A DNA stretch of 64,000 bases from Eurosta solidaginis. Its lineage: Eukaryota > Arthropoda > Insecta > Diptera > Tephritidae. The notes beneath the pieces are model-generated. The model did no database searches, was not told where the DNA came from, and saw only the letters and a list, made by a program, of their open reading frames with translations. The stretch is taken from assembly GCF_040869045.1 (NCBI RefSeq), contig NC_090324.1, positions 59,797,346 through 59,861,345 on the forward strand, written 5' to 3'. The position numbers and the translations under genes are program-made. Shown here in pieces: positions 9,256-19,609 of this stretch; within the stretch, counting starts at the first letter, position 1; every line of letters begins with the position of its first letter.

Positions 9256-10689
9256 TTACTCCTCTGTTGCTCTATAGTCGCGGATATCTTTTCGATGGTA
9301 GTACTCGCGTTTCATTGTATTCATATCTTCCAGTTGATATATGCAATTTCCTATAAGTCCAACGACCTTAGCTTTCACGAACTTTGGAGCGAATTTTGCG
9401 CAAAATCGTTTGCTGGCATCACTCAAAACAAAGTTTCGTCGACAGACTATATCCCCGACTTTAAACGCTTTTGTGGTACTGCGTAAGTTGTAGCGCTTTG
9501 CGGAGTTTTCAAAAGCAGTATTAATATTTTCGCCAATAGTTTTGCGGATCAATTGAAGTTTATCTGACCTGTCCAACAAACTTGTATTTATTGAATGTAG
9601 CTGACGTAGGAGCTGGTAGTCTTGAGCGTGAGTAACCATTTTCTGACCGAAAAGAGCGTAATAGGGTGTAAAACCTATGGTTTGGTGGTATGCACTTCTC
9701 AATGCTTCTCCTATTTCCGATATGTGCCTATCCCAAACAGATTGATCATTCGCTAGATAAGATCTGGTTCCAGTTATTATAGATCTATTAAAACGCTCGC
9801 TTGCGTTTGTCTGAGGGCTATATAAGGCAGTATACACATGTCGTATACCTCTTTGGCTAAGCAATTGGTTAAATTGGGTTGATTTAAATTGCTTTCCATT
9901 ATCACTTATTATCACCTCCGGTGTACCAAATATGCCGAATACTGGGCCGTGCAAAAATTCGCATATCTCTGAAGTATGAAATTTCTTGATGGCTTTTAAC
10001 AAGGGAAATTTAGTAAGGTGATCCAAAACTATTAATATTCCGATATGGCCTTGCTTAGACCTCGGATATGGTCCCAGAAGTTCAATATAAAGTTTCTGTA
10101 AAGGTCTTTGCACTACATATTGTGTTGTCATGGGTGGTCGAAAGGTCACGTTTGGGGCTTTGTTTTTGTGACAAGTTTCACATTTTGCGACATGGGCTTT
10201 TACATCAACGGTCATGTTTGGCCAGTAAATATTCTTTCGAAGAAGTTCCAGTGTTTTACCTATTCCACCGTGAAATTTATTGGGAGGTGCATGTGCGTTT
10301 TCGATTGCTTCTGGAACTAATACTTTAGGTACCCATAGTTTCCAATTAAATGCCTCGTTTTCGGGATTTCCATCGGCCATTTCTGTCCGCTTATAGACGG
10401 GGTCATCTAGAATATGTAGGTCCGGTAGACGAGACATATTACTTCGAATTTTGTTTTTGATTGTCTCGTATTCTTCGCACTTGAATTCTGATGAATTCAG
10501 ATTTATGAGCGGCCGGATGTCGAGCTCGTCAACTTTATTTGTTTCAGAAGACATTTCTTCAAAATTTTGCCGACATAAACTGTCCGCCACAACATTTTGA
10601 GCCCCTTTCCTATGTTCAATGTTGAATCGAAATTGCTGAAGTTTTAAAGACCAACGAGCTAACCGTCCTGACAAGTCTGTTTGCCTCAT
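9256..10689 (-). CDS. RNase H end and integrase (Ulysses-like)
   Basis: A 477-residue open frame begins at the end of RNase H (HRKGAQNVVADSLCR) and covers the whole integrase. The zinc finger has His in the HAPPNKFHGG region and CETCHKNKAP. The catalytic core has YIELLGPYPRSK, where the first DDE aspartate is replaced by Glu, then ISDNGKQF and QTNASERFNR with intact Asp and Glu. The C-terminal part (LSDASKRFCAKFAPKFV) is typical of Ulysses/Osvaldo-like integrases. It stops about 16 bases before the polypurine tract, as expected for a pol without env. The Asp-to-Glu change would probably cripple catalysis. Confidence 0.85.
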   Translation of the reverse strand: MRQTDLSGRLARWSLKLQQFRFNIEHRKGAQNVVADSLCRQNFEEMSSETNKVDELDIRPLINLNSSEFKCEEYETIKNKIRSNMSRLPDLHILDDPVYKRTEMADGNPENEAFNWKLWVPKVLVPEAIENAHAPPNKFHGGIGKTLELLRKNIYWPNMTVDVKAHVAKCETCHKNKAPNVTFRPPMTTQYVVQRPLQKLYIELLGPYPRSKQGHIGILIVLDHLTKFPLLKAIKKFHTSEICEFLHGPVFGIFGTPEVIISDNGKQFKSTQFNQLLSQRGIRHVYTALYSPQTNASERFNRSIITGTRSYLANDQSVWDRHISEIGEALRSAYHQTIGFTPYYALFGQKMVTHAQDYQLLRQLHSINTSLLDRSDKLQLIRKTIGENINTAFENSAKRYNLRSTTKAFKVGDIVCRRNFVLSDASKRFCAKFAPKFVKAKVVGLIGNCIYQLEDMNTMKREYYHRKDIRDYRATEE

Positions 10690-11349
10690 GAGCCGTTGTA
10701 GACTAGCGTGATCAGTTATAATTTTAAAATCTTGACCTTCAGCATATGCACGAAATTTCTTTAAGCTCAGTATGGCAGCAAGGCACTGTAGTTCAGTTAC
10801 GCTATAATTACCTTGTCTTTATTCAACTTTTTGGAGAAATACGCTGCTGGCATTTCTATTCTTTTGTCATTCAGTTGAGCCAAAACTGCACCTACACCTA
10901 GCTTGCTAGCGTGACATTATATTATAAATGGTTTACTGTAGTTGGGATTGGTAAGAACAGGGGCTGTGCAAAGCTTTTCCTTAAGTGCTTCAAAAGCTTG
11001 TTGCGCTTCTGTCGTCCAACTAAATTTATTGCTCTTCTTAAGAAGACTAGTGAGAGGTGAAGTTATTGCTGCAAAATTGACAAGAAATCGGCGGTACCAA
11101 CTCGCCATACCCAGGAAGCTACGCAACTGTTTGACGTTGGTTGGCCTTGGATAATTTGTTACAGATGAAACATTGTCTAGATCGGTTCGCAGAGTACCAT
11201 TACCAACAATATATCCGAAGTACTTCACCTCTTTATGCAAAAATTGCTTTTGGATAAATTGATAGTAAGACCTGCCTTCTTTAGCTGTTTCGCAGTTTCT
11301 GCCAAAACCATCATATGAGTGTCAAAATCAGGTGAAACAATAAGGAGGT
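10690..11349 (-). pseudogene. RT thumb and RNase H (Ulysses-like), broken
   Basis: Reading from 11349 downward, RT resumes just after the catalytic YLDD box (LIVSPDFDTHMMVLAETAKQ), changes frame near 11240, and continues with FGYIVGNGTLRTD and QLRSFLGMASWYRRF. RNase H follows with several stops between 10917 and 10690, although GVGAVLAQLND and YFSKKLN can be read. The N-terminal half of this RT is at 25736-26475, on the other side of the BEL insertion. The two halves together make one RT domain interrupted at its active site. Confidence 0.82.
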
Positions 11350-11799
11350 TGTTCGGCCTGGGTGCGTCTGAAACCGGCAGTGGGTAGGCGTACACGGGTC
11401 GATCTCGAGATTGATGGTTCACTCGAAATAAAATAAAAGGAAAGTATACAATAGGTATAATGTTACCTTAATGTCGCAAAAATGACGATGGTGATCCTGG
11501 CGTTGTGAACTGCTTGGCGGTCGATCATAAAAGAGGCCGGTTATCCCGTTGAGGACAACCGCTAAGCCGCGAATAAGTCCTCTGGTGTTAAGGAGGGGAA
11601 AGGCCACATATACAGCCACCCCACATATACGTGCATGGGTACTGCCAACCTGCACACACACACGTGCATGTGTATGAAACGCATGCATGTGCATGCATGC
11701 ACACAAATGTAGGCGTGAGTTTGGGTGGCTGGAAATATTATTAAAATATTAGGGAGGGGCGCCTTCAATCAGGTAAAAGTTAAGCATTGGGCCTAAACA
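11350..11799 (-). repeat. BEL 3' LTR
   Basis: A 450-base LTR. Compared with 25311-25730 it has about 14 substitutions and a ~32-base insertion near 11430-11470. Both copies contain an alternating purine/pyrimidine tract rich in GCATGCAT and CACACACA around 11648-11705. Confidence 0.88.
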
Positions 11800-11812
11800 T
11801 GCCGCCCCTTGC
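11800..11812 (-). other. BEL polypurine tract
   Basis: Minus-strand GCAAGGGGCGGCA abuts the TGTTTAGG start of the 3' LTR. Confidence 0.6.
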
Positions 11813-12783
11813 GGTACGCAACAGTCCGCCATGGATCACCGACCGTGAAGAAGAGGAAAAAAAGAATAAAAAACTTATAACTAATTATATCTAACTTAAC
11901 ATAACGCCGGCCAGTCCGCCGGCTTGGCGACACGCAAGATGGTTTGCGCAGTGTGCGAGCTTGGTTGCTGATGCCTCGGTCATTCGGCAATTTCGCGTTA
12001 TGGTTCAAGGCCTGAGCCAGGTTTGCCTAGAGTTAGGTATTGCGAACGGAAGTAAGAAGATATACGTGTTGATATTTCTTGCCGTTTATTACAAATTCAT
12101 TGGAAAGGAACAAACAAAGGATTTTGTATGAAGAAAAATTCAATAAATAATAACTGATTGTGATGATAAAGGAGTGTAAAAGCATACCTCCATTGTGAAT
12201 TCATACAAGTGGCGAATGTTTGATAAAGGCGTTCACAATAGTAAACAGCCACGATCACCTGCTCAATCGATGTTCGATTACTTAGATCATTACCTCACCA
12301 GTGGTTTTCAAACCTTTTTGTAGATTTGATTTATTTACATATTTTAAAATGCCTGCATAGCTTGTGGCTCAACTTTAATCTATAAACTTGATTTTAGAAA
12401 TTAATATTAATATGTAGTCTGATTTTCTGTATACAAATTTAAAAGAAACCTGATTTGAAAGAAATGTTCAATTCATGGCACTTCAATTTAATAACGGCGA
12501 GCAAAAGAAAAACAAATCTTTCTTCTATTATCTGGCCACTCGCGACAGCCGTTCTCCCTGTCAGCTATTATTTGACACGTAGGTATGGCAATGGAGGAAT
12601 AGAAAGATTTTTCGCTGGTACGAATTCACAATGCAAGTCCTTTTCAACTGTGTACACCAAAAATTCCATAAAAATAACAAAGTATAAGAGTGTAAAAATT
12701 CATGTATTTCGGTCGTTGCCGAACATTTTGATATTAGGCCTTCGTTGTGCCCGAGAGTACCCAACCGAAGATGGTACTCTGAG
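11813..12783 (-). other. Non-coding stretch between ORF2 and BEL 3' LTR
   Basis: GC-rich to about 12050 with a GCCGGC inverted pair near 11908-11922, then AT-rich. Open frames here (for example 12455-12787 on +) show no recognisable motif. It probably represents the BEL 3' untranslated region. Confidence 0.4.
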
Positions 12784-14073
12784 CTAGCAAAGGCCAAACG
12801 TGGTGGGCAGAATCCCTGGTAGCATTATTTCCGCATATACGTCTGTCCCTAGTACGAGGCGGATCGGGGCGGATGAATAAAATTGTGGATCCGCCAGACG
12901 GAGATGTGCATACGGGGATGCGATGGCGCTGTCGACGCTGGTCGTGGGGGCCATTCGCCGAAAATTGGACACGACCGCCGCATGGGTTGCAATTCGTTTA
13001 TTTTGACCGCGTCTTCCTCGTATGCGCAGTAGGCATCCTGCTTGCCCGGCAATGGTGCTGGTAGGGAGCTGGAGCTCCCGGTCGAGCTCATCTGCGATCA
13101 CGGTGGTGGGGGAGCATCCGTCGATTAAGGCACGGACGAGGTGTAGCCTCCCCCAGCTTCTATCTTCGCGACCGCGGTGGGTGTGATCGCTAAAGTTGGT
13201 ATCATGGTTGCGGTGGCCGCTGAATGCGGGGCTACGAGCCCTGACCGGAAGGCGGACACTGTGGTGAGCTGCAGCGGGGTGCATCCGTGGCTGCGATCTT
13301 GTGGCTGATGTCGTTGCTGCAGGCGAAGCGGCCTTGCCTCCGCTCTGCGGACGCGCGAATGTCGTTTCCGTTGGGGGTTCCAGGTTTGCCGGCGAAGAGA
13401 CCGGTTCTCCGCTCGGCCGTTATATGTATGGCGCTGTGCTGTCGCTGTCCCTTGTTGGAGCCATTTCCTCTCGTGCTGCAGAAATGATTTGGCTGTAAGC
13501 GGTATGGTCGGGCGAAGAGACCGCGTCTCCGCTCCGGTTCGGCTGGCATCTCGGTTTCGGGGTGGATGAAGAGGTCCAGTCTCCGTTCCAGCGTCCGACG
13601 CATATAAAGAGATTGAGCCGTCTATCCGCTCTCGGGGTGAATCTAGCTCCTCTTCCACTTGCACGCTCCATGGCTTGGAGCGGGCTTCTCGTAATAGCTG
13701 CTCCTCTTCTTCGATCGAGGCGATGTGCAGCATCGTATGGTGCTTCTCGCCGCACCGTTTGCATCGCCCTTGGCTTGGCCACGCGTTAGAGCGGTGGTCA
13801 GGCGCCAGACAATTTCCGCAGTAGCTTTCGCGAATGGTTACGTAGAGGAGCTCTTCTGGCCTTTTCGCCCGAAAGGTTGGGCACAAGCGGATAGGGTGTC
13901 GCTCAAGACACACTCGGCATTCCGACGAATAACGCACTGCGTTCGTGGCAGCATTACGTTTCAAAGCGGCAAAACGACCCATTTTCCTGAAAGAAGTGTA
14001 ATATGTTTGACTGGGTCGAGTCATTCTCGAAATAATTGTATTAGCGCGTGCGTAAGGGGAAAAACATCTGTCG
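12784..14073 (-). pseudogene. Second zinc-finger/retropepsin-like ORF downstream of BEL pol (ORF2)
   Basis: A minus-strand frame with Met near 14025 carries paired Cys/His zinc motifs (CRVCLERHPIRLCP; YCGNCLAPDH; CKRCGEKHHTMLH), then about 80 residues of Arg-rich low-complexity sequence. After a frame change comes a BEL-type retropepsin (DUF1758-like) segment with RALIDGCSPT and VLGTDVYAEI. The usual Asp-Ser/Thr-Gly triad reads Asp-Gly-Cys. It ends at TTFGLC near 12784, where a BEL protease would normally continue FGW toward RT. The BEL element has its own gag and protease upstream of RT, so this is a second copy in the env position. A similar ORF follows another BEL integrase at 59863-60548. 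Confidence 0.6.
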
Positions 14074-14093
14074 CTGCATAAAAAAAAGAATAT
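14074..14093 (-). promoter_or_regulatory. Candidate 3' splice site before ORF2
   Basis: On the minus strand a pyrimidine run (CTTTTTTTTATGCAG) ends in CAG about 50 bases before the ORF2 Met. A subgenomic spliced message, as for env genes, is a plausible way to express ORF2. This is sequence-based inference only. Confidence 0.35.
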
Positions 14094-14279
14094 CCATATT
14101 TGGCAATGCCTCTCTCCCCGCACGTTATGTGTCTGGGGCTTTAGTGCCTTATTTTGTTTATTTCGTGTCACCCGGTAGCGTTTTAGTTAGCCACGAGCAC
14201 ACTAGTGCTGTAGAAAAATTAGCATTTACGACTTTCGGTTCGCACATTCTGGTACCGAACCGGGTAGAAAGTGTATAGC

Positions 14280-15659
14280 GTGGGTTCTTTTGAGTCGCTG
14301 TTATTTGTGTTGTTGGTACTAAAACCCAACAACTTTCCTACCCGCCACAAAAAAAATGTTTGGACAGCAAAATTGTATGCTATATAAAGAAAAAATAAAA
14401 AAAAAATTCTTCATTTTGGACGAAGAGAAAAATTTGTAGAATGAATCATTTTTTTTTTTTGTATTGCCCTTCGCTTATTTCTTCAACTTTTCCCCAAGTA
14501 CGCTTGTAGTCCTGTTTTATTGATGGCCTTTAGCAAACGACACGGTTCCCGAAGGGTATTTGGCTCCTGTACCGATTTTTCCGGAAACTGGTTTTTGGGT
14601 ACCCGTTTGCATCTTTTTATGCATCCCTAATATAATGTGCATTTAAACCTCGGCATATATGTACATACGTTGGTATAAGTATATGGACAGTCAGTGCACG
14701 GACTTTTCCGCATTGGTAGATTTGCAAACTTTTTGACCCATTTTCATTTCCTGCTACTCCTACCACCAAACCCAAAAAATCTAACACTATTTGAATATCT
14801 TCGCATTACAACCAAATATTGCAATAATTTGGTATTGAATTGCAGCGCACATCCAAATAACATTAAGGGGTGAGGCTGACCAAACCAATCAAAATTTTCA
14901 ACATTTGTGAACAGACTTCAAAGACAAGAAATAAATTTGGTTATTAAATGAGTGTAGTAAATGCGCACGCATATATTGTCCTGCTCTATTTTCATAAATT
15001 TTTTGTTATGAATAAGTTTGAACGTAATAAAAAGTTTTAAGTGAACGATAACATGCCGAAATCGGTTATTTTGGGGCAGGATTTTGGGACTTAGGAAAAC
15101 TATTGTTGGAATTAGACGTTTCGTTAATTTTTTGTTTGTATATTTCAGGAGATAGTGAGTATCCTAAGGCATTAGCTGTGCATATACAAATCTACATGGA
15201 GTTTTGGTTTTGTTTACATGGTTTTGTTGAAAGTGTTATTTCCGTGAAATGTTCTCTATTTATTTTACAATAAGTCATGAATTGTGTTGTCAAAGTATAA
15301 ACTGTAGTTGTTGTTTTCTTGGACAAAATCCACCCACAACTACTATTTTCATTTTTTCGTCTGCCACAATTCCCATTTTAGAAATTCGCTCACTGGTACC
15401 CGCATACCAACGGCAGAAACAAAAAAAAACGCACATTCATACATGCCGTAAAATTCCTATGAATTGAAACAACGGGAAATGTATCAAGTGATTTTCCGTT
15501 CTTTCATTCTTTACTACGGCGTGGACTGGCCTACACCTATTTGTGATAATTCGTAAAAAATTAATTTGGAACAATTGTCAAAGAAAAGTCTTGTCCTGAC
15601 AACTCACAAATCTGGCCTGGCACCGGTACTCGTGAGTTAGGCAATTTTTTTTTCTTTTA
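14280..15659. other. No recognised gene; AT-rich, inside BEL element
   Basis: AT-rich sequence with only short ORFs lacking motifs (for example 15249-15467). It lies between ORF2 and the RRM/LRR-like fragment. It may be part of a captured genomic segment rather than original BEL sequence, but I see no boundary repeats. Confidence 0.35.
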
Positions 15660-16440
15660 AAGGCCAAAACAGCACTATCGTTCAGCGCAAGTTCTGCAAT
15701 TTCACATGGGTGACAGCATGAAAACATTCCAACAAACGCAATAAGCCAGCGGATTCAACATTAATACAATTGAGGTTAACAAGCCGTATTCGTAAACTAA
15801 ACTCGCTAATGACATCCATGCGATCTTGATAGTTGTAATGCACCGCACCAATTAATTCCTATATATTAGCACCAGTCATTTCAAAAAAATTCTCGTAGAT
15901 ATATCCCACAGAGTCATACCAGTCAAGTGGTTCATTTTGAAGGTTTTAGATGCATACTTGCAGATATGCTTGAAGATATTACGAAGACGTCGGCATACCC
16001 GCGAAGCGTATCTGATCGCGTAAGGGTAACTGCAACTATATGCCTTCCATTACAAAATATTTGTACACATAAGTGAATGGAGATCAATGGGTTCAGTGTA
16101 GCAATACGTGCATTGAAAACAACGCTACTTTTTTTACATGCTTCAGGTTGTTGTCAACTCTCGCAGGCACTCACAAAGAGACGCTTTTCTGCAACTCATG
16201 ACTTGAACGTTGTTGCTACAGCTACTGGTTGCGCGAAATCTATTACACCAATTGGTGGTTCTGACGTGCCTGTCGCATATTTATCGCGCATTAAATACAC
16301 TTTGCCTACCTCACCAAATTGTTTAAAGTATTTGATAAGTTCTGTTTCAGTGACTTTGCCATGCAGTCGACAGTATAAACGGGAAGGTCATCTTCGGCGT
16401 AGGCTTTATCGTCTAAGACGTAATAATTTGACTTAAGCTT
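15660..16440 (-). pseudogene. Decayed gene fragment with RRM-like and leucine-rich segments
   Basis: Reading from 16440 downward, a broken minus-strand frame gives an RNA-recognition-motif-like stretch: YCRLHGKVTETELIKYF, QFGEVGKVYLMRD and GVIDFAQPVAVATTF. These match the beta1-alpha1-beta2-beta3 pattern of an RRM. Further down are EPLDWYDSVGYIYENFFEMT and a leucine-patterned segment (RIRLVNLNCINVESAGLLRL) reminiscent of LRR or F-box-LRR proteins. Several stops and at least one frameshift show it is a pseudogene. I cannot assign an orthologue. Nothing about it is retroviral, so it appears to be host-derived sequence inside the BEL element. Confidence 0.45.
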
Positions 16441-16599
16441 TGTGAAATCCCTCGGCTGTCTTTAATCCACATTTTAAAAATATTTAACGATATTTGCGGT
16501 CCCTATTAGGCTTAGGTTTGGAATATTTTGCGCTTATTACTTAATTGTTCTAGCAATGTTTACTCATGCAATTCTGCATTGTATAGTATATGGGCATGG

Positions 16600-17313
16600 A
16601 TACAATTCATTATGCAATGATTTTCGAAGTTAAAGTAAAGCAAACGACGAAGCTCTTTGTGAGCCACAAAGCACCGATATAATGCAACTCGTAAAGTTGT
16701 CATTTTTAAGTAGTTTGATTTCACGAATGAGATAAAATGTGTTACTTAATACCGGCTGACTAAATAAATACTTCCCCTGACTAGAAAAATCGCCAAAAAA
16801 TCTAACTAAAGAGATGCAAGAAAAAGAGCGTAAATGGCGGACATTGGCCGACTCACCTCTTGTACATCTCATGTCACCCAATTGCTATCGTACATTGGGT
16901 GAACCACGTGAAACATTTGAATGGTTTGCGAAAGCAGGTGAGTGGGATGTATATTCCCCGAAATGAGAACGCGATTTAATGGTAAATGTGGGCACGTTGC
17001 CATGTGGGTATAAGTAAGATGTTGAAACGCCAACATACTCGTACCGATGATGTGCGATCTCGCATTTATGCAGCACTTGATAAGTGGACGAAAGAGCTGG
17101 AAAAAGTAAACAAAATGTATGAGTGGCGATCGACCGAATTTAGCTGATTTATCCGATTTTGGGGTACTTAATAGTATGGAAGGATGTCAAGCGTTTAAGG
17201 TTTGCATGGAAAATACTAATATAGGCAGATGGTACAATGGTATGAAGGAGTTGGTTGAACGAAATCACGGTAGTTTAGTAAGAGGATCAAACTTGGCACC
17301 TTTACCTGCTTAG
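16600..17313 (+). pseudogene. Prostaglandin E synthase 2-like pseudogene (Drosophila Su(P) type)
   Basis: The + strand gives the C-terminal glutathione-transferase-like domain of PTGES2: EKERKWRTLADSPLVHLMSP, CYRTLGEPRETFEWF, TDDVRSRIYAALDKW, then GDRPNLADLSDFGVLNSMEG and WYNGMKELVERNHG. The conserved ERKWR, LVHL-SPN-YRT, PNLADL and EGCQAF positions are all in order at family spacing. Two in-frame stops (after VYSPK and GYK) and a frame change near 17120 make it non-functional. Weaker similarity extends up to about 16600 (SHKAPI and NKYFP areas). Polyadenylation-like AATAAA motifs follow at about 17332 and 17366. The parent enzyme is membrane-associated and acts on prostaglandin H2. A host-gene copy inside a BEL element is unexpected. 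Confidence 0.72.
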
Positions 17314-18855
17314 ATCTCACACAATATCTGTGAATAAAGAAAAGTTTGACGAAGCTCAGTTCAACAAATAAAATATTCGTAGCACTAATATAAATATATC
17401 ATTTTTCATGTATAGAAATGACATATTCGCTCAAATTTGTACGGATCAAACAAATTTATAAAGCAATTTCCGACACCCTCTGAATATAAGCTTCAAATCT
17501 AGGGGCGGGCTTTTGTAACTTATTTCGACCCAGTCTTGAGCCCAGCTTTAATAGTGAAAATTAGAGAGCGTAAGGCAACCTGATATACCGCATACTAACC
17601 ACAAATATCTGCACTGCAGCTTTCAGATATTGTCTATTTAAAAAATTAAAATTCTACTGAAACTATCAAGCATATTGAGAGCGGTTATAATCTTAGAAAT
17701 CGATGTGAAAGCTTGAAGTCTGAAGTTTTATTTTTTTTTATACTATTTGCCCCGCTCTGAGGTGTATATAGACGGGATACGGGATAGCATAAGAATAACC
17801 ACAAAGCCCAATGGACCTGGGATCAACTCTACAGCTAGTTTCAAATTTCGTATACATGTAAATGAGTGCTCAGATAGTAAAGCAGCCCGCTTATAAGTCG
17901 ACCATCTTAGCCTTGCCAGTTAAAACATACGTATGATCATAAAGGGCTGGAACCTAGATCTTATTCCATTATAATGCGTGCGTCACAAGACTTCAATGAG
18001 GAAACGTATAAACTTAATGCGAAGAAATGGACCTCAATGTTTGCCAGGTGCGTAAACTCTGTAAACTTTGCAAACTTGTATGAAAAATCGTTTTTAAATC
18101 TTTAGGTACTGGTTTAATATATTCTTTACTATTCAGAATATAAATTGAAATGTGTCTGTTAACGAGTTCAAAATTCATACGAACAAAAGCACTCCGAGGC
18201 AGAAACGACTCATATGTCGTACATATTTATACTCATATCAGTAAACCATCGCAGACGGAAAGATTTAATTTCTTTAAAAAGATTTGTATATGTATGAGTC
18301 ATGTAAGAGTCATAAATGATTCATATGACGCGTAAGCATATCAGGCGATTATCGCGTATAGAAACTATTTTTGATCTGCTAAATGTTAAAAGTAAACGCG
18401 CCGATTCAGGTATGTTGTATCATGGCTACAATCATTTCTTTTAACTCACATATGACTCCAGCAATTTTTAAAATATGTGTTGTTGATTTTTATAATAAAC
18501 CTTTTGTAATTATACGGAATTTCATAAATGTTTATATATCCCCTATAATTTCTAAGATATATTTCAAGTTTCCTAAACAAGAAGTTTGATTTTAGTCCAT
18601 TCTACTGTTAATTCTTCACATGTATTCATGTTTTGAAGCAAGACTAGATATAATTTCACGTCATTCGACGCGTGCAGAATAGTGTTCATCTATAAGTAAT
18701 GGTTCAATTACGACAAGAATTTTGTGTACATAAGGCCATGCTAAATCCTCTAATTAGGATAAGACCCGATCAATTCCTTTTACAAGTAAAATAACGTTCT
18801 TGACCTTCTAAATTTGGAGACATAAGTAATGGAAGTATTTATTTATAAATAGTTC
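17314..18855. other. Non-coding sequence after PTGES2-like pseudogene
   Basis: AT-rich, with AATAAA-type signals near the start, consistent with a 3' untranslated region. ORFs at 18150-18335 and 18383-18589 show no motif. A cluster of TATGAGTCAT-like direct and inverted words lies near 18210-18335. No transposon termini were recognised. Confidence 0.35.
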
Positions 18856-19160
18856 TGGGGCAGACCGTGAGTCTGCATTAGGGTTCTGGTGTCATCGCTC
18901 GGGGTGAGCGAATGAATTTTTGGGTTGGATTGGTATGAAATAAAAATAGAATGGGCCGAGTCCCTTTGTTTTCTGTGGCAGATGCGGATCTGCGTTAGGG
19001 CTTTTCTGGTATCCTCGTTATGAGAGAACGAGTGAGTGGGGAGATTTTTTTTTTGAAAGTTTAAAAATTGAATGGGCCGGAGAATGCCTTTGGTTTCGGT
19101 GGCAGATGCGGATCTGCCTAAGGGTTGTTGGTTGGCCTCGTTCCGGGTGAACGAGAGCTG
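18856..19160 (-). repeat. Three tandem twin-hairpin units 3' of BEL pol
   Basis: Three ~118-124-base units each hold two hairpins. Hairpin 1: GCAGAC/GTCTGC (18860-18876), GCAGAT/ATCTGC (18978-18993), GGCAGAT/ATCTGCC (19101-19118). Hairpin 2: TCGCTC/GAGCGA (18895-18911), CTCGTT/AACGAG (19014-19032), CTCGTTC/GAACGAG (19137-19155). Spacer sequence varies much more than the stems, and two stem pairs change in a compensatory way between units. This fits a selected RNA or DNA structure in the 3' region of the BEL transcript. Confidence 0.7.
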
Positions 19161-19205
19161 GGGTTGATTTTTTGAACGGAGGGATGTGGAGGAACGGAAG
19201 GACTG

Positions 19206-19609
19206 TTAAGAGGAACTCGTGGTCTTCTCACAATCTATCTCCGTAGGAAGAAGGATCAGTTTGACCAAAGGTCGTCTGACTTGACCCTTCTCGGTTATGA
19301 GGTCGACTACCCGTACTCGGTTATCTTCGCCGGGGTGTACGTTGACGACTCTACCTAACCTCCATTCGTTTGGAGATACGTTGTCCTCCTTGAGGACAGC
19401 GAGTTCTCCCACTTTTATATTTTCTTTGGGATGCTTCCACTTCACTCGTTTATGAAGTTCGGATAGATATTCCACCTTCCATCGCTTGCAGAAAGTATGA
19501 TGGAGGGCTTTGAGTTTCTGCCACCGATTGATCATCGAGGCATAGCTCTCACTGGCATCTGGTTCTGGTGGAGCCAGCAGGTGGCTGCCGGTTAAGAAAT
19601 GTCCTGGGG
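19206..19609 (-). pseudogene. BEL integrase C-terminal region (DUF5641-like)
   Basis: Continues integrase after a frame change near 19610. It reads LTPGHFLTGSHLLAPPEP-like wording, then MINRWQKLKALHHTF, VLKEDNVSPNEWRLGRV and DNRVRVVDLITEKG, ending at 19206. VSPNEWRLGRV followed by VRVVD is the standard C-terminal domain of Pao integrases. The fragment at 60672-60880 is homologous (LSPNDWRLVRV). Confidence 0.82.

Noticed and set aside
13287..13782. Long overlapping ORFs on both strands at 13.2-13.8 kb
   Set aside because: They are shadows caused by high GC in the Arg-rich part of ORF2 on the minus strand.
16600..17313. PTGES2-like sequence as a functional host gene
   Set aside because: Two in-frame stops, a frame change and a missing N-terminal domain make it a pseudogene.
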